Shown here one piece after another: positions 17,151 to 26,300 of a stretch of DNA of 64,000 bases. The DNA lies in contig NZ_CP130713.1 in NCBI RefSeq assembly GCF_030553055.1, forward strand, positions 4,464,001 through 4,528,000, in the 5' to 3' direction. Both the position numbers and the translations under genes were made by a program. The stretch is from Streptomyces sp. XD-27. Lineage in GTDB: Bacteria > Actinomycetota > Actinomycetes > Streptomycetales > Streptomycetaceae. Below the pieces are notes generated by a model. It was not told where the DNA came from, ran no database searches, and worked only from the letters and a program-made list of their open reading frames with translations. Position 1 is the first letter of the stretch. Each line of letters starts with the position of its first letter.

Positions 17151-17720
17151 GTGAACAAGAAGCTCGCGATGGCACTGTCCGGCGGTGCGGCACTCGTACT
17201 GGCGCTGACCGGCTGCAGCGATGACGAGGACGAAAGCAAGAAGAAGGCCGATGCCTGGGCCAAGCAGGCCTGTGACGACATGCAGCCGCAGCTGAAGAAG
17301 ATCGTGGACGCCAACGTCTCGCTCGACAAGGCCAAGCACGAGCCGGACCAGAAGAAGTACCAGAAGGTTGCGCTGACGGCCTTCGGCCAGATCTCGCAGG
17401 GGTACAGCGGTCTCTCCAAGGCGATCAAGGACGCCGGCGCGCCGCCGGTCGACGACAGCGAGAAGCTCCAGAAGGACACGATCGCCAAGCTCGACGCCGC
17501 CGCAAAGGGGTTCACGGAGCAGCGGACCGCGGTCCAGAAGCTCGACACCTCCGACAAGGGCAAGTTCGCCAAGGGACTCCAGGACATCAGCGCCAACGTG
17601 GAGGTGGTCAACAAGTCGGGTGCCGACGCGCTGAAGAAGCTTCAGGTCGGTGACCTCGGTGAGGCGATGGCGCGGCAGCCCGGCTGCCAGAAGACGGTGA
17701 CGCCGGCGCCGTCCATGTGA
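17151..17720 (+). CDS. Small secreted lipoprotein, helical, function unknown
   Basis: 189 residues. MNKKLAMALSGGAALVLALTGC is a lipoprotein signal peptide ending in an LTGC lipobox, so the mature protein is anchored to the outer face of the membrane. The rest is lysine-, aspartate- and alanine-rich and predicted helical (KKKADAWAKQACDDMQPQLK), with a second cysteine pair position near the C-terminus (QPGCQKT). GTG 17151 with GGAAGGGA eight bases upstream gives the best signal peptide; ATG 17133 is an alternative. Common in Streptomyces between hppA and the methyltransferase gene; role unknown. Confidence 0.82.
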   Translation: MNKKLAMALSGGAALVLALTGCSDDEDESKKKADAWAKQACDDMQPQLKKIVDANVSLDKAKHEPDQKKYQKVALTAFGQISQGYSGLSKAIKDAGAPPVDDSEKLQKDTIAKLDAAAKGFTEQRTAVQKLDTSDKGKFAKGLQDISANVEVVNKSGADALKKLQVGDLGEAMARQPGCQKTVTPAPSM

Positions 17721-17819
17721 CCGCCGCGCCGGCTCGTCGCGCCCGCTCGTCGCGTTCGACGCGCCCGCTCGCCGCGTTGAAGGAGTCACGCCGGGCGCGG
17801 CGGCGCGGGTGCTGCGCGG

Positions 17820-17843
17820 ATTGTCAGCGCCTGCCCTGACAAT
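17820..17843 (+). promoter_or_regulatory. RecA-NDp-like promoter and perfect inverted repeat before the methyltransferase gene
   Basis: TTGTCAGCG (17821-17829), eight bases, then GACAAT (17838-17843) fits the PafBC-dependent DNA-damage promoter TTGTCRGTG-N8-TAnnnT with two changes. The same bases form ATTGTCA-N10-TGACAAT, a perfect seven-base inverted repeat. GTG 17850 follows six bases after the -10, so the transcript would be leaderless. Confidence 0.45.
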
Positions 17844-17849
17844 GGGTCT

Positions 17850-19490
17850 GTGAGTACGCACCTGCCCAGCGGCCCGCCGACCGCCGACCCCGCCCGTACC
17901 GCCCGCCTCCGAGACGCCCTGCGTTCGGCCGACTTCACCGCCGAGGGCCTGCTCGACCTGCTCGGCGCGCCCGCCTACGCCGCCCTCGCGCGCGGGGAGA
18001 CGGTCCCCGCCGAGCGCGCCACCCGCGGGGACGGCGCCCTGGAGACGCTGGTGCGGCTGTTCCTGCTGCAGCGCCCCGTGCCGTACGGGCGGGCCCGCGC
18101 CGTGCTGCCCGTCGAGGACTGCCTCGCCGACGGCTGGCTGGTGCGGTCCGGCGCCGAAGCGGGCGGCGTCGGCGCCGTACGGTCCGGTGACGCGGAGGCC
18201 GGCCCCGTACGGACCGGTGGTACGGCAGCCGGTGCCGTACGGACCGGTGGTGCGGAAGACGCCGTGCGCGCGGTCGTGGACGTGCGGCCGTACGGCGGCC
18301 CGGAGGGCCAGGACTGGTGGATCGTCTCGGACCTGGGCTGTGCGGTCGGCGGTGCGGGCGGCATCGGCGGCCACGGCCCCACCGCAGTGGACCGCTCCCA
18401 ACTGGTCCTGGGCGTCGGCGGAGCGTCCACCACGCTGGCCGGACTGACGGTCCGTACGCCGGTGGGCAAGGCGCTCGACCTCGGCACCGGCTCCGGCATC
18501 CAGGCGCTGCACGCAGCCCAGCACGCCACGCACGTGACGGCGACGGACCTCAACCCCCGCGCCCTGCGGTTCGCGCGGCTGACGCTGGCGCTGTCCGGGG
18601 CGCCCGAGGCCGATCTGCGCGAGGGCTCCCTCTTCGAGCCGGTCGGCGACGAGACGTACGACCTCATCGTCTCCAACCCGCCCTTCGTGATCTCCCCCGG
18701 CGCCCGGCTCGTCTACCGCGACGGGGGCCTGAGCGGCGACGCGCTGTGCCGCACGCTGGTGCAGCAGTCCGCGGCCCACCTCAACGACGGCGGATGGTGC
18801 CAGCTGCTCGCCAACTGGCAGCACGTCGAGGGCGAGGACTGGCACGACCGGCTGCGGTCCTGGGTGCCGCGCGGCTGCGACGCGTGGATCGTGCAGCGCG
18901 AGGTGCAGGACATCACCCAGTACGCCGAACTGTGGCTGCGCGACGCGGGGGACCATCTCGGCGACCCCGCGCGGTATGCCGAGCGGTACGACGCGTGGCT
19001 GGCCGAGTTCGAGGCCCGCAAGACGCGGGCCGTGGGACTTGGCTGGATCACGCTGCGCAAGACCGGCTCCGACCGGCCGTCGATCACCGTGGAGGAGTGG
19101 CCGCACCCGGTCGAGCAGCCGCTGGGTCCCGCCGTCGTCGCCCACTTCGAGCGCCAGGAGTATCTGCGGACGCACGACGACGCCGCGCTGCTCGCCGCGC
19201 GCTTCCGGCTGGCCGACGAGGTGGTGCAGGAGCAGGTCGGGCTGCCGGGGGCGGAGGACCCGGAGCACGTGGTGCTCCGGCAGAACCGCGGCATGCGGCG
19301 GGCGACCAAGGTGGACACGGTCGGCGCGGGCTTCGCGGGCGTCTGCGACGGAACGCTCAGCGCGGGCCGCATCCTGGACGCCATCGCGCAGCTGCTCGGC
19401 GAGGACTCGGTGCTGCTCCGCGACCGTACGCCGGAGTCGATCCGGCTCCTGGTCGAGCAGGGGTTCCTGCTTCCGGTGACGGACGAGTAG
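17850..19490 (+). CDS. Class I SAM-dependent methyltransferase
   Basis: 546 residues. A helical N-terminal domain, then VGKALDLGTGSGIQALHAAQ (SAM-binding motif I) near residue 210 and SNPPFVISPGAR near 275. NPPF is the N-methyltransferase motif IV of HemK/RsmC-like enzymes acting on RNA, protein glutamine or DNA amino groups. The C-terminal ~200 residues form an additional domain with no identified motif. Residues 111-140 are three 10-residue repeats encoded by 30-base units, probably an expanded surface loop. GTG 17850 is probably leaderless (see the promoter entry). Target unknown. Confidence 0.85.
   Translation: MSTHLPSGPPTADPARTARLRDALRSADFTAEGLLDLLGAPAYAALARGETVPAERATRGDGALETLVRLFLLQRPVPYGRARAVLPVEDCLADGWLVRSGAEAGGVGAVRSGDAEAGPVRTGGTAAGAVRTGGAEDAVRAVVDVRPYGGPEGQDWWIVSDLGCAVGGAGGIGGHGPTAVDRSQLVLGVGGASTTLAGLTVRTPVGKALDLGTGSGIQALHAAQHATHVTATDLNPRALRFARLTLALSGAPEADLREGSLFEPVGDETYDLIVSNPPFVISPGARLVYRDGGLSGDALCRTLVQQSAAHLNDGGWCQLLANWQHVEGEDWHDRLRSWVPRGCDAWIVQREVQDITQYAELWLRDAGDHLGDPARYAERYDAWLAEFEARKTRAVGLGWITLRKTGSDRPSITVEEWPHPVEQPLGPAVVAHFERQEYLRTHDDAALLAARFRLADEVVQEQVGLPGAEDPEHVVLRQNRGMRRATKVDTVGAGFAGVCDGTLSAGRILDAIAQLLGEDSVLLRDRTPESIRLLVEQGFLLPVTDE
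18181..18270 (+). repeat. Three tandem 30-bp repeats inside the methyltransferase gene
   Basis: Units 18181-18210, 18211-18240 and 18241-18270 begin GG(T/A)CCGGTG and each encodes ten residues (RTGGTAAGAV-like). In frame, so the coding sequence is preserved. Confidence 0.85.
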
Positions 19491-19647
19491 CCGGGGCTCC
19501 GACCACCGGAGCCGGCCCGTGCCGCGCACCGATGTGGCCGGGAGACATGGCCGGGAGATGTGGCCGGGAACCGTCTGGACAGGCCGGACGCGCTTTGTTC
19601 ACCCGGGGTTCTCGCGGACGCCTTCCCCAGGTGGCATGCTCCCGCGC

Positions 19648-19845
19648 ATGGAGAGCGGACCCGCGATCTTCGCCGGTACGGCGTTCATGCTGTTCGGCCT
19701 CGGCCTGGTGCTGTGGACGGCGGTGCGCGTCCGGCTGCGCCGGCCGGTGGCGGAAGGCGCGCATCCGGTTACCGGGCCGCTTCTTTCCCTCCTCATCGGT
19801 GCCGCGGCGCTGGGCGGCGGAATCTGGTGCCTCGGCTCCGTGTGA
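19648..19845 (+). CDS. Small two-helix membrane protein
   Basis: 65 residues with two hydrophobic helices (IFAGTAFMLFGLGLVLWTAV and LLSLLIGAAALGGGIW) joined by a basic loop (RVRLRRPVAEGAHPV). ATG 19648 is about seven bases after CATGCT, a possible -10 of a leaderless message; ATG 19636 is an in-frame alternative. No family is recognised. It lies between the methyltransferase gene and topA. Confidence 0.6.
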   Translation: MESGPAIFAGTAFMLFGLGLVLWTAVRVRLRRPVAEGAHPVTGPLLSLLIGAAALGGGIWCLGSV

Positions 19846-20064
19846 CCAGGGCTCCCCACCCCGCGTGACGCGGGTCTCGTGACAGTGGTGTGCCGGTCCG
19901 GGCGGCAGACAGGACGCTTGTCGGGTTACCGTTCGAGTGGCGTTGTGGGCTTTTTCCGTTTGACACGGGGGCGGGATGTACCGTCACACTCCGCAGCGTC
20001 ACCGTAATGACACGGAGCCGTAGAGGTCCCGTTCACCGAGCGTCGACCGGAGAGAAGAGCGAAG

Positions 20065-22920
20065 TTGTCCCCGACCAGCGAGACCGCGCAGGGCGGCCGC
20101 CGACTCGTCATCGTCGAGTCGCCCGCCAAGGCGAAGACGATCAAGGGCTACCTGGGCCCTGGCTACGTCGTCGAGGCGAGCGTCGGGCACATCCGCGACC
20201 TGCCGAACGGTGCCGCCGAGGTGCCCGAGAAGTACACCGGCGAGGTGCGCCGCCTCGGCGTGGACGTCGAGCACGACTTCCAGCCGATCTACGTCGTCAA
20301 CGCCGACAAGAAGAGCCAGGTCAAGAAGCTCAAGGAGCTGCTGGCCGACTCCGACGAGCTCTTCCTCGCCACCGATGAGGACCGCGAGGGCGAGGCCATC
20401 GCCTGGCACCTCCAGCAGGTGCTCAAGCCCAAGGTCCCGGTCCGCCGGATGGTCTTCCACGAGATCACCAAGGACGCGATCCGCGAGGCCGTCGCCAACC
20501 CGCGCGAGCTGAACCAGCGCCTGGTCGACGCCCAGGAGACCCGCCGGATCCTCGACCGCCTCTACGGCTACGAGGTCTCGCCGGTGCTGTGGAAGAAGGT
20601 CATGCCGCGGCTGTCGGCGGGCCGCGTGCAGTCCGTGGCCACCCGGCTCGTCGTCGAGCGGGAGCGCGAGCGCATCGCCTTCCGCTCCGCCGAGTACTGG
20701 GACCTGACCGGCACTTTCGCGACGGGCCGGGCGGGCGACAGCAGCGACCCGGGCACCTTCGGCGCGCGCCTGACCAGCGTGGACGGCCGCCGGGTCGCCC
20801 AGGGCCGCGACTTCGGCCCGAACGGGCAGCTCAAGACCGACGTGCTGCACCTGGACGAGGCCGCCGCCCGGGCGCTGGCCGCCGCGCTCGCCGACTCGGC
20901 CTTCGCCGTCCGCTCGGTCGAGTCCAAGCCGTACCGCCGCTCGCCGTACGCCCCGTTCCGCACGACCACCCTCCAGCAGGAGGCGAGCCGCAAGCTGGGC
21001 TTCGGCGCCAAGGCCACCATGCAGGTGGCGCAGAAGCTGTACGAGAACGGCTTCATCACCTACATGCGTACGGACTCCACGACGCTGTCGGAGACCGCCG
21101 TCTCCGCCGCCCGTGCGCAGGTCACGCAGCTGTACGGGGCCGACTACCTGCCGGAGAAGCCGCGCACGTACGCCGGGAAGGTCAAGAACGCGCAGGAGGC
21201 GCACGAGGCGATCCGGCCCTCCGGCGACCGCTTCCGCACCCCGGCCGAGACCGGCCTCACCGGCGACCAGTTCCGGCTCTACGAGCTGATCTGGAAGCGG
21301 ACCGTCGCCTCCCAGATGAAGGACGCCGTCGGCAACTCCGTCACCGTCAAGATCGGCGGCCGGGCCTCCGACGGGCGGGACGCCGAGTTCTCCGCCTCCG
21401 GCAAGACGATCACCTTCCACGGCTTCATGAAGGCGTACGTCGAAGGCGCCGACGACCCGAACGCCGAGCTGGACGACCGCGAGCGGCGGCTGCCGCAGGT
21501 CGCCGAGGGCGACGGGCTCACGGCGCGGGAGATCACCGCCGACGGCCACGCCACCAAGCCCCCGGCCCGCTACACCGAGGCGTCGCTGGTCAAGGAGCTG
21601 GAAGAGCGCGAGATCGGCCGCCCGTCGACGTACGCGTCGATCATCGGCACCATCCTCGACCGCGGCTACGTCTTCAAGAAGGGCACCGCGCTGGTCCCGT
21701 CCTTCCTGAGCTTCGCCGTGGTCAACCTGCTGGAGAAGCACTTCGGCCGACTGGTCGACTACGACTTCACCGCGAAGATGGAGGACGACCTCGACCGCAT
21801 CGCGCGCGGCGAGGCCCAGGCCGTGCCGTGGCTGAAGCGCTTCTACTTCGGCGAGGGCGCGGGCGAAGGCGGCGCCGCCGAGGCCGGCAACGGCGACGGC
21901 GACCACCTCGGCGGCCTCAAGGAGCTGGTCACCGACCTGGGCGCGATCGACGCCCGCGAGGTCTCCTCCTTCCCCGTCGGGAACGGCATCGTGCTGCGCG
22001 TCGGCCGCTACGGCCCGTACATCGAGCGGGGCGAGAAGGACGCGGAGGGCCACCAGCGCGCCGACATCCCCGGTGACCTGGCGCCGGACGAGCTGACGGT
22101 CGAGCACGCCGAGGAGCTGCTGGCCAGGCCGAGCGGCGACTTCGAGCTCGGTACGGACCCGAAGACCGGCCACGAGATCATCGCCAAGGACGGCAGGTAC
22201 GGGCCGTACGTCACCGAGGTGCTGCCCGAGGGCACCCCGAAGACCGGCAAGAACGCCGTCAAGCCGCGGACCGCCTCGCTGTTCAAGTCCATGTCCCTGG
22301 AGACCGTGACGCTGCAGGACGCGCTCAAGCTGATGTCGCTGCCGCGCGTCGTGGGTGCGGACGCGGAGGGCGTGGAGATCACCGCGCAGAACGGCCGCTA
22401 CGGCCCGTATTTGAAGAAGGGCACCGACTCGCGCTCGCTGGAGAGCGAGGAGCAGCTCTTCACGATCACGCTGGACGAGGCGCTCGCGATCTACGCGCAG
22501 CCCAAGCAGCGCGGCCGGGCCGCGGCCAAGCCGCCGCTGAAGGAGCTGGGCACCGACCCGGTCAGCGAGCGTCCGGTGGTGGTCAAGGACGGCAGGTTCG
22601 GCCCGTACGTCACGGACGGCGAGACCAACGCGACGCTGCGGACCGACGACAGCGTCGAGACGATCACGCCCGAGCGCGGCTACGAGCTGCTGGCGGAGAA
22701 GCGCGCCAAGGGCCCGGCGAAGAAGACGGCCAAGAAGACCGCCAAGAAGGCGGTGGCGAAGAAGACGGCCGCGAAGAAGGCCCCGGCGAAGAAGACGGCG
22801 GCGAAGAAGACCGCCGCCAAGACGACGACCGCCAAGAAGACGACGGCGAAGAAGGCCGCGGCCAAGACCGCGGCGGCCAAGACGGCCGCGGCGGAGCCGA
22901 CGCCGGTCAACGGGGAGTAG
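20065..22920 (+). CDS. topA: DNA topoisomerase I
   Basis: 951 residues. The Toprim domain starts RLVIVESPAKAKTIKGYLG; the acidic DED-type triad is in LFLATDEDREGEAIAWHL; the active-site tyrosine is in GFITYMRTDSTTLS near residue 332. Several C-terminal repeats (YGPYI/YGPYV/FGPYV) replace zinc fingers, and the last ~70 residues are a Lys/Ala tail (AKKTAKKTAKK) as in other actinobacterial TopA, aiding processive DNA binding. It relaxes negative supercoils. The start is TTG 20065, after GGAGAG. TTGACA at 19960 could be a -35, but its -10 is poor. Confidence 0.96.
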   Translation: MSPTSETAQGGRRLVIVESPAKAKTIKGYLGPGYVVEASVGHIRDLPNGAAEVPEKYTGEVRRLGVDVEHDFQPIYVVNADKKSQVKKLKELLADSDELFLATDEDREGEAIAWHLQQVLKPKVPVRRMVFHEITKDAIREAVANPRELNQRLVDAQETRRILDRLYGYEVSPVLWKKVMPRLSAGRVQSVATRLVVERERERIAFRSAEYWDLTGTFATGRAGDSSDPGTFGARLTSVDGRRVAQGRDFGPNGQLKTDVLHLDEAAARALAAALADSAFAVRSVESKPYRRSPYAPFRTTTLQQEASRKLGFGAKATMQVAQKLYENGFITYMRTDSTTLSETAVSAARAQVTQLYGADYLPEKPRTYAGKVKNAQEAHEAIRPSGDRFRTPAETGLTGDQFRLYELIWKRTVASQMKDAVGNSVTVKIGGRASDGRDAEFSASGKTITFHGFMKAYVEGADDPNAELDDRERRLPQVAEGDGLTAREITADGHATKPPARYTEASLVKELEEREIGRPSTYASIIGTILDRGYVFKKGTALVPSFLSFAVVNLLEKHFGRLVDYDFTAKMEDDLDRIARGEAQAVPWLKRFYFGEGAGEGGAAEAGNGDGDHLGGLKELVTDLGAIDAREVSSFPVGNGIVLRVGRYGPYIERGEKDAEGHQRADIPGDLAPDELTVEHAEELLARPSGDFELGTDPKTGHEIIAKDGRYGPYVTEVLPEGTPKTGKNAVKPRTASLFKSMSLETVTLQDALKLMSLPRVVGADAEGVEITAQNGRYGPYLKKGTDSRSLESEEQLFTITLDEALAIYAQPKQRGRAAAKPPLKELGTDPVSERPVVVKDGRFGPYVTDGETNATLRTDDSVETITPERGYELLAEKRAKGPAKKTAKKTAKKAVAKKTAAKKAPAKKTAAKKTAAKTTTAKKTTAKKAAAKTAAAKTAAAEPTPVNGE

Positions 22921-23039
22921 CTCCCGGCGCCCCGCGTGTCCCGCGGTCGGCAGCGACAGCCGACCGCGGCGCGGCGGGGACCGGAACCCGGTCTTCGGGA
23001 GGTGGTGGCGCGCGGGCGCGGCATGCGGTGCGCTCGCGC

Positions 23040-23220
23040 GCCGCGTCGTACCCCGTGCCGCGTCGTACCCCGTGCCGCGTCGTACCCCGTGCCGCGTCGT
23101 ACCCCGTGCCGCGTCGTACCCCGTGCCGCGCCGTACCCCGTGCCGCGCCGTACCCGCGTGCGACGCGTGGTCGTGTGCGGCGTGTACTCGCGTACGGCGT
23201 GTACTCGCGTACGACGCGTG
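23040..23220. repeat. 17-bp tandem array plus 16-17-bp repeats between topA and tmk
   Basis: Seven direct copies of GCCGCGTCGTACCCCGT run from 23040 to 23158, the last two with CGTCG changed to CGCCG; the next 60 bases carry two copies of GGCGTGTACTCGCGTAC and related GTACGACGCGTG segments. The array fills most of the 434-base gap 22921-23354, where no gene was found. The tmk -10 box TAGGCT (23343-23348) lies after it. There are no spacers, so this is a minisatellite rather than CRISPR. Confidence 0.9.
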
Positions 23221-23354
23221 ATCGCGACGTACGGACGTACGCCCGTGGTCGGCGCGCCGCGGAAAACCACCCGTACCGCGGGAATCCACCCCGGCCCGCC
23301 TCTTTGTTCGGGCGCGACGCCCGTGGATTGACCCGATCCGGATAGGCTGGCGGG

Positions 23355-26300
23355 ATGACGCGATCCGAGCAGCCAACGGACGTGACCGCCACCTCCGGCG
23401 CCCTTGCCGCGGACTCCCGCGAGCGTGCCGTACGGGCCCTGCTGCGCTACCAGCCGCTGCGGCGACTGTGGGGCGCCCAGCTCGTCAGCACCGTCGCGGA
23501 CGCCCTGGCGGTGCTCGTCCTCCTGCTGCTGTCCCTGCAGGCCGCCGTCGCCGACGGCGCCTTCGGCGGCGGTTACCGCGGTGCGGCCTTCGCCGTCGCC
23601 ACGCTGCTCGGCGTACGGCTCTTCGCGACCGTGCTGTTCGGCGCGGTGCTGCTCGGCCCGGTCTCCGCGCTCGTCGGGCCCGCCGGCCCGCTCGACCGCC
23701 GCTGGACCATGATCGGTGCGGACGGGGTGCGGCTCGCGCTGCTCGTCATCGCACCGCTGTGGATCGACTGGGCCCCGCAGGACGCGCTCGCCTGGCTGTT
23801 GATCACGGCCTTCGTCGTCGGCGTCGCCGAGCGGTTCTGGACGGTCGCCAAGGACGACGCGGCTCCGGCGCTGCTCCCGGCCCCGCCCGCCGAGGGCGCC
23901 GCCGTCCGGCCGCTGCCGGACCACATGGACGCGCTGCGGCGGCTGTCGCTCCGCACGACGTTCGTGGCACTGCCGATCGCCGCCACGGTGCTGCTGGTCG
24001 CCACGCTCTTCGGCAACCTGCTCGGCTCCGGCATCGAGTGGTTCCACGACCACCAGGCGGCGCTCGGCTCGTATGTCGCGGCCGGGCTCTTCGCCGCCGC
24101 GGTCTCCCTCCTCGTCTTCCTCGAACTGCCCGGCGCGCAGACGCCCCGCGCGCGCTCCCCGCTGGAGGGGCTGCGCCGTCCGCGGCTCGCCTCCGGTCCC
24201 GACAAGGGCCGCACCGGCGCCCTCCCGCACCTGGTGCTGGCCTGCGCGGCGGTCGCCGGGGCCGTCGCGGCGGCGGTCGGCGTCGCCGCGCTCCAGGCCG
24301 TGGACCTCGGCGGCGGCCCGGTCGGCTTCTCGCTGCTGGTGCTGGCGCTGACCGGCGGTCCGGTGCTCGGGATCCGTACGGCACCGAAGCTGCTGCCCGG
24401 GCTCTCCCGGCGGCGGATGCTCGCGCTGTCCATCGCGCTGACGGGGCTGGCGCTGCTCGTGGCGGGCCTGGTGCACGACGCCACGACGGTGCTTCTGATC
24501 ATCGCGATCGCCGGAGTGTCCGCGGGCGTCGCGGCGCAGATCGGCCACACCTTGCTGGACCAGGAGACCGAGGAGCCGCGCAGGGTCCGCACCACCGAGC
24601 ACCTGCACGCCGTGGTCCGCGTCTTCGTCGGGCTCGGCGCGGTCGCGGCGCCGCTGCTGGCCGCCGCCATAGGGCCGCACCGGCTGGTCAACGGCGACTT
24701 CGTCTTCGCCCATGGCGGCGCGGCCTTCACGCTGATGCTCGTGGGCGCCCTGCTGCTGCCCGTCGCCGCGCTGATCCTGGGCAAGACCGACGACCGGCAG
24801 GGCGTGCCGCTCCGCCGCGACCTGCGCGAGGCGCTGTTCGGCGGCGAACCGGTCGAGGCGTCGGCCGCCACCGGCTTCTTCATCGTCCTGGAGGGCGGCG
24901 ACGGCGCGGGCAAGTCCACGCAGGTGGAGGCGCTGGCGGAGTGGATCAGGGGCAAGGGCCACGAGGTGGTCGTCACCCGCGAACCGGGCGCGACCGCGAT
25001 CGGCAAGCGGCTGCGCTCGATCCTGCTGGACGTCTCCAGCGCCGGGATCTCGCACCGCGCGGAGGCCCTGCTGTACGCGGCCGACCGCGCCGAGCACGTC
25101 GACTCCGTCGTCCGCCCCGCCCTGGAGCGCGGCGCCGTCGTCATCTCCGACCGCTACATCGACTCCTCGGTGGCCTACCAGGGCGCGGGCCGCGACCTGG
25201 CCCCGACCGAGATCGCCCGTATCTCGCGGTGGGCCACGGACGGCCTGGTGCCGAATCTGACGGTCCTGCTCGACGTCTCCCCGGAGACCGCGCGGGAACG
25301 GTTCACCGAGGCGCCGGACCGGCTGGAGTCGGAGCCCGCCGAGTTCCACCAGCGGGTACGCGCCGGATTCCTCACCCTCGCCGCCGCCGACCCCGCCCGC
25401 TACCTGGTCGTGGACGCGGGCCAGCTGCCGGAGGCCGTGACCGCGGTCGTACGGCACCGGCTCGACCAGATGCTGCCGCTGTCGGAGGCGGAGCTGAAGG
25501 CCCTGGAGGAGGCCCGCAAGGCCGCCGAGGAGGAGGCTCGCCGCAAGGCGGCGGAGGAGGCCGCGCGGAAGGCCGAGGAGGAGCGGCTGGAGCGCGAGCG
25601 CCAGGAAGCCCTGGCCAAGGCGCGTGCGGAGGAAGAGGAGCGCAAGCGCCGCGAGCTGGAGGAGGCGCGCCGACTGGAGGCCGAGCGCCAGGCCGAGGAG
25701 GCCCGCAAGCGAGCCGAGGACGCCGCCCGGCGAGCCGAGGAGGAGCGCCGGCGCATCGAGGCGGAGGACCGGGCGCGGGCCGCCGAGGAGGAGCGGCGCC
25801 GCCTTCAGGCCGAGGAGGAGGCCCGGCAGCGGGCCGAGGCGGAGGCGCGCCGCCTGGAGACCCAGCGGCAGGCGGAGGAAGCGCTGCTGCGGGCTGAGGA
25901 GGCTCGACAGGCCGAGGAGGCTCGACGGGCTGAGGAGGTTCGACGGGCCGAGGAGACGCGACGGGCTGAGGAGGCTCGACGGGCCGAGGAGAGCCGGCGG
26001 GCCGAGGAGAGTCGGCGGGCGGAAGAGCGCCGGCGGGCTGAGGAAGCGGCCGCGGCTGCGGCGGCTGAGGCTGCGGCGGGATCCGCTGCTGCTCCAGCGG
26101 CGGGTTCCGCGCCGGTGTCCTCGGAGTCCGCCGGGGTGAACCCGCCCTCCGGAGGGAAGGCGGTGTCCGCGCGGCCCGGTGCCGAGGAGACCGGGTCTGC
26201 TCGGTCGGCCCGGTGGGGCCGGTCGGCAGGGGCGGCTGACGAGACGACGGTGGAGACGCCGTCGGTGGGTACCGCGGGGCACGATGCGCGGGGAGCGGCG

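Noticed and set aside
19960..19965. TTGACA as topA promoter -35
   Set aside because: No matching -10 at 16-19 bases; only a hint.
23040..23158. Possible CRISPR array
   Set aside because: Direct repeats touch each other with no spacers and no cas genes are present.
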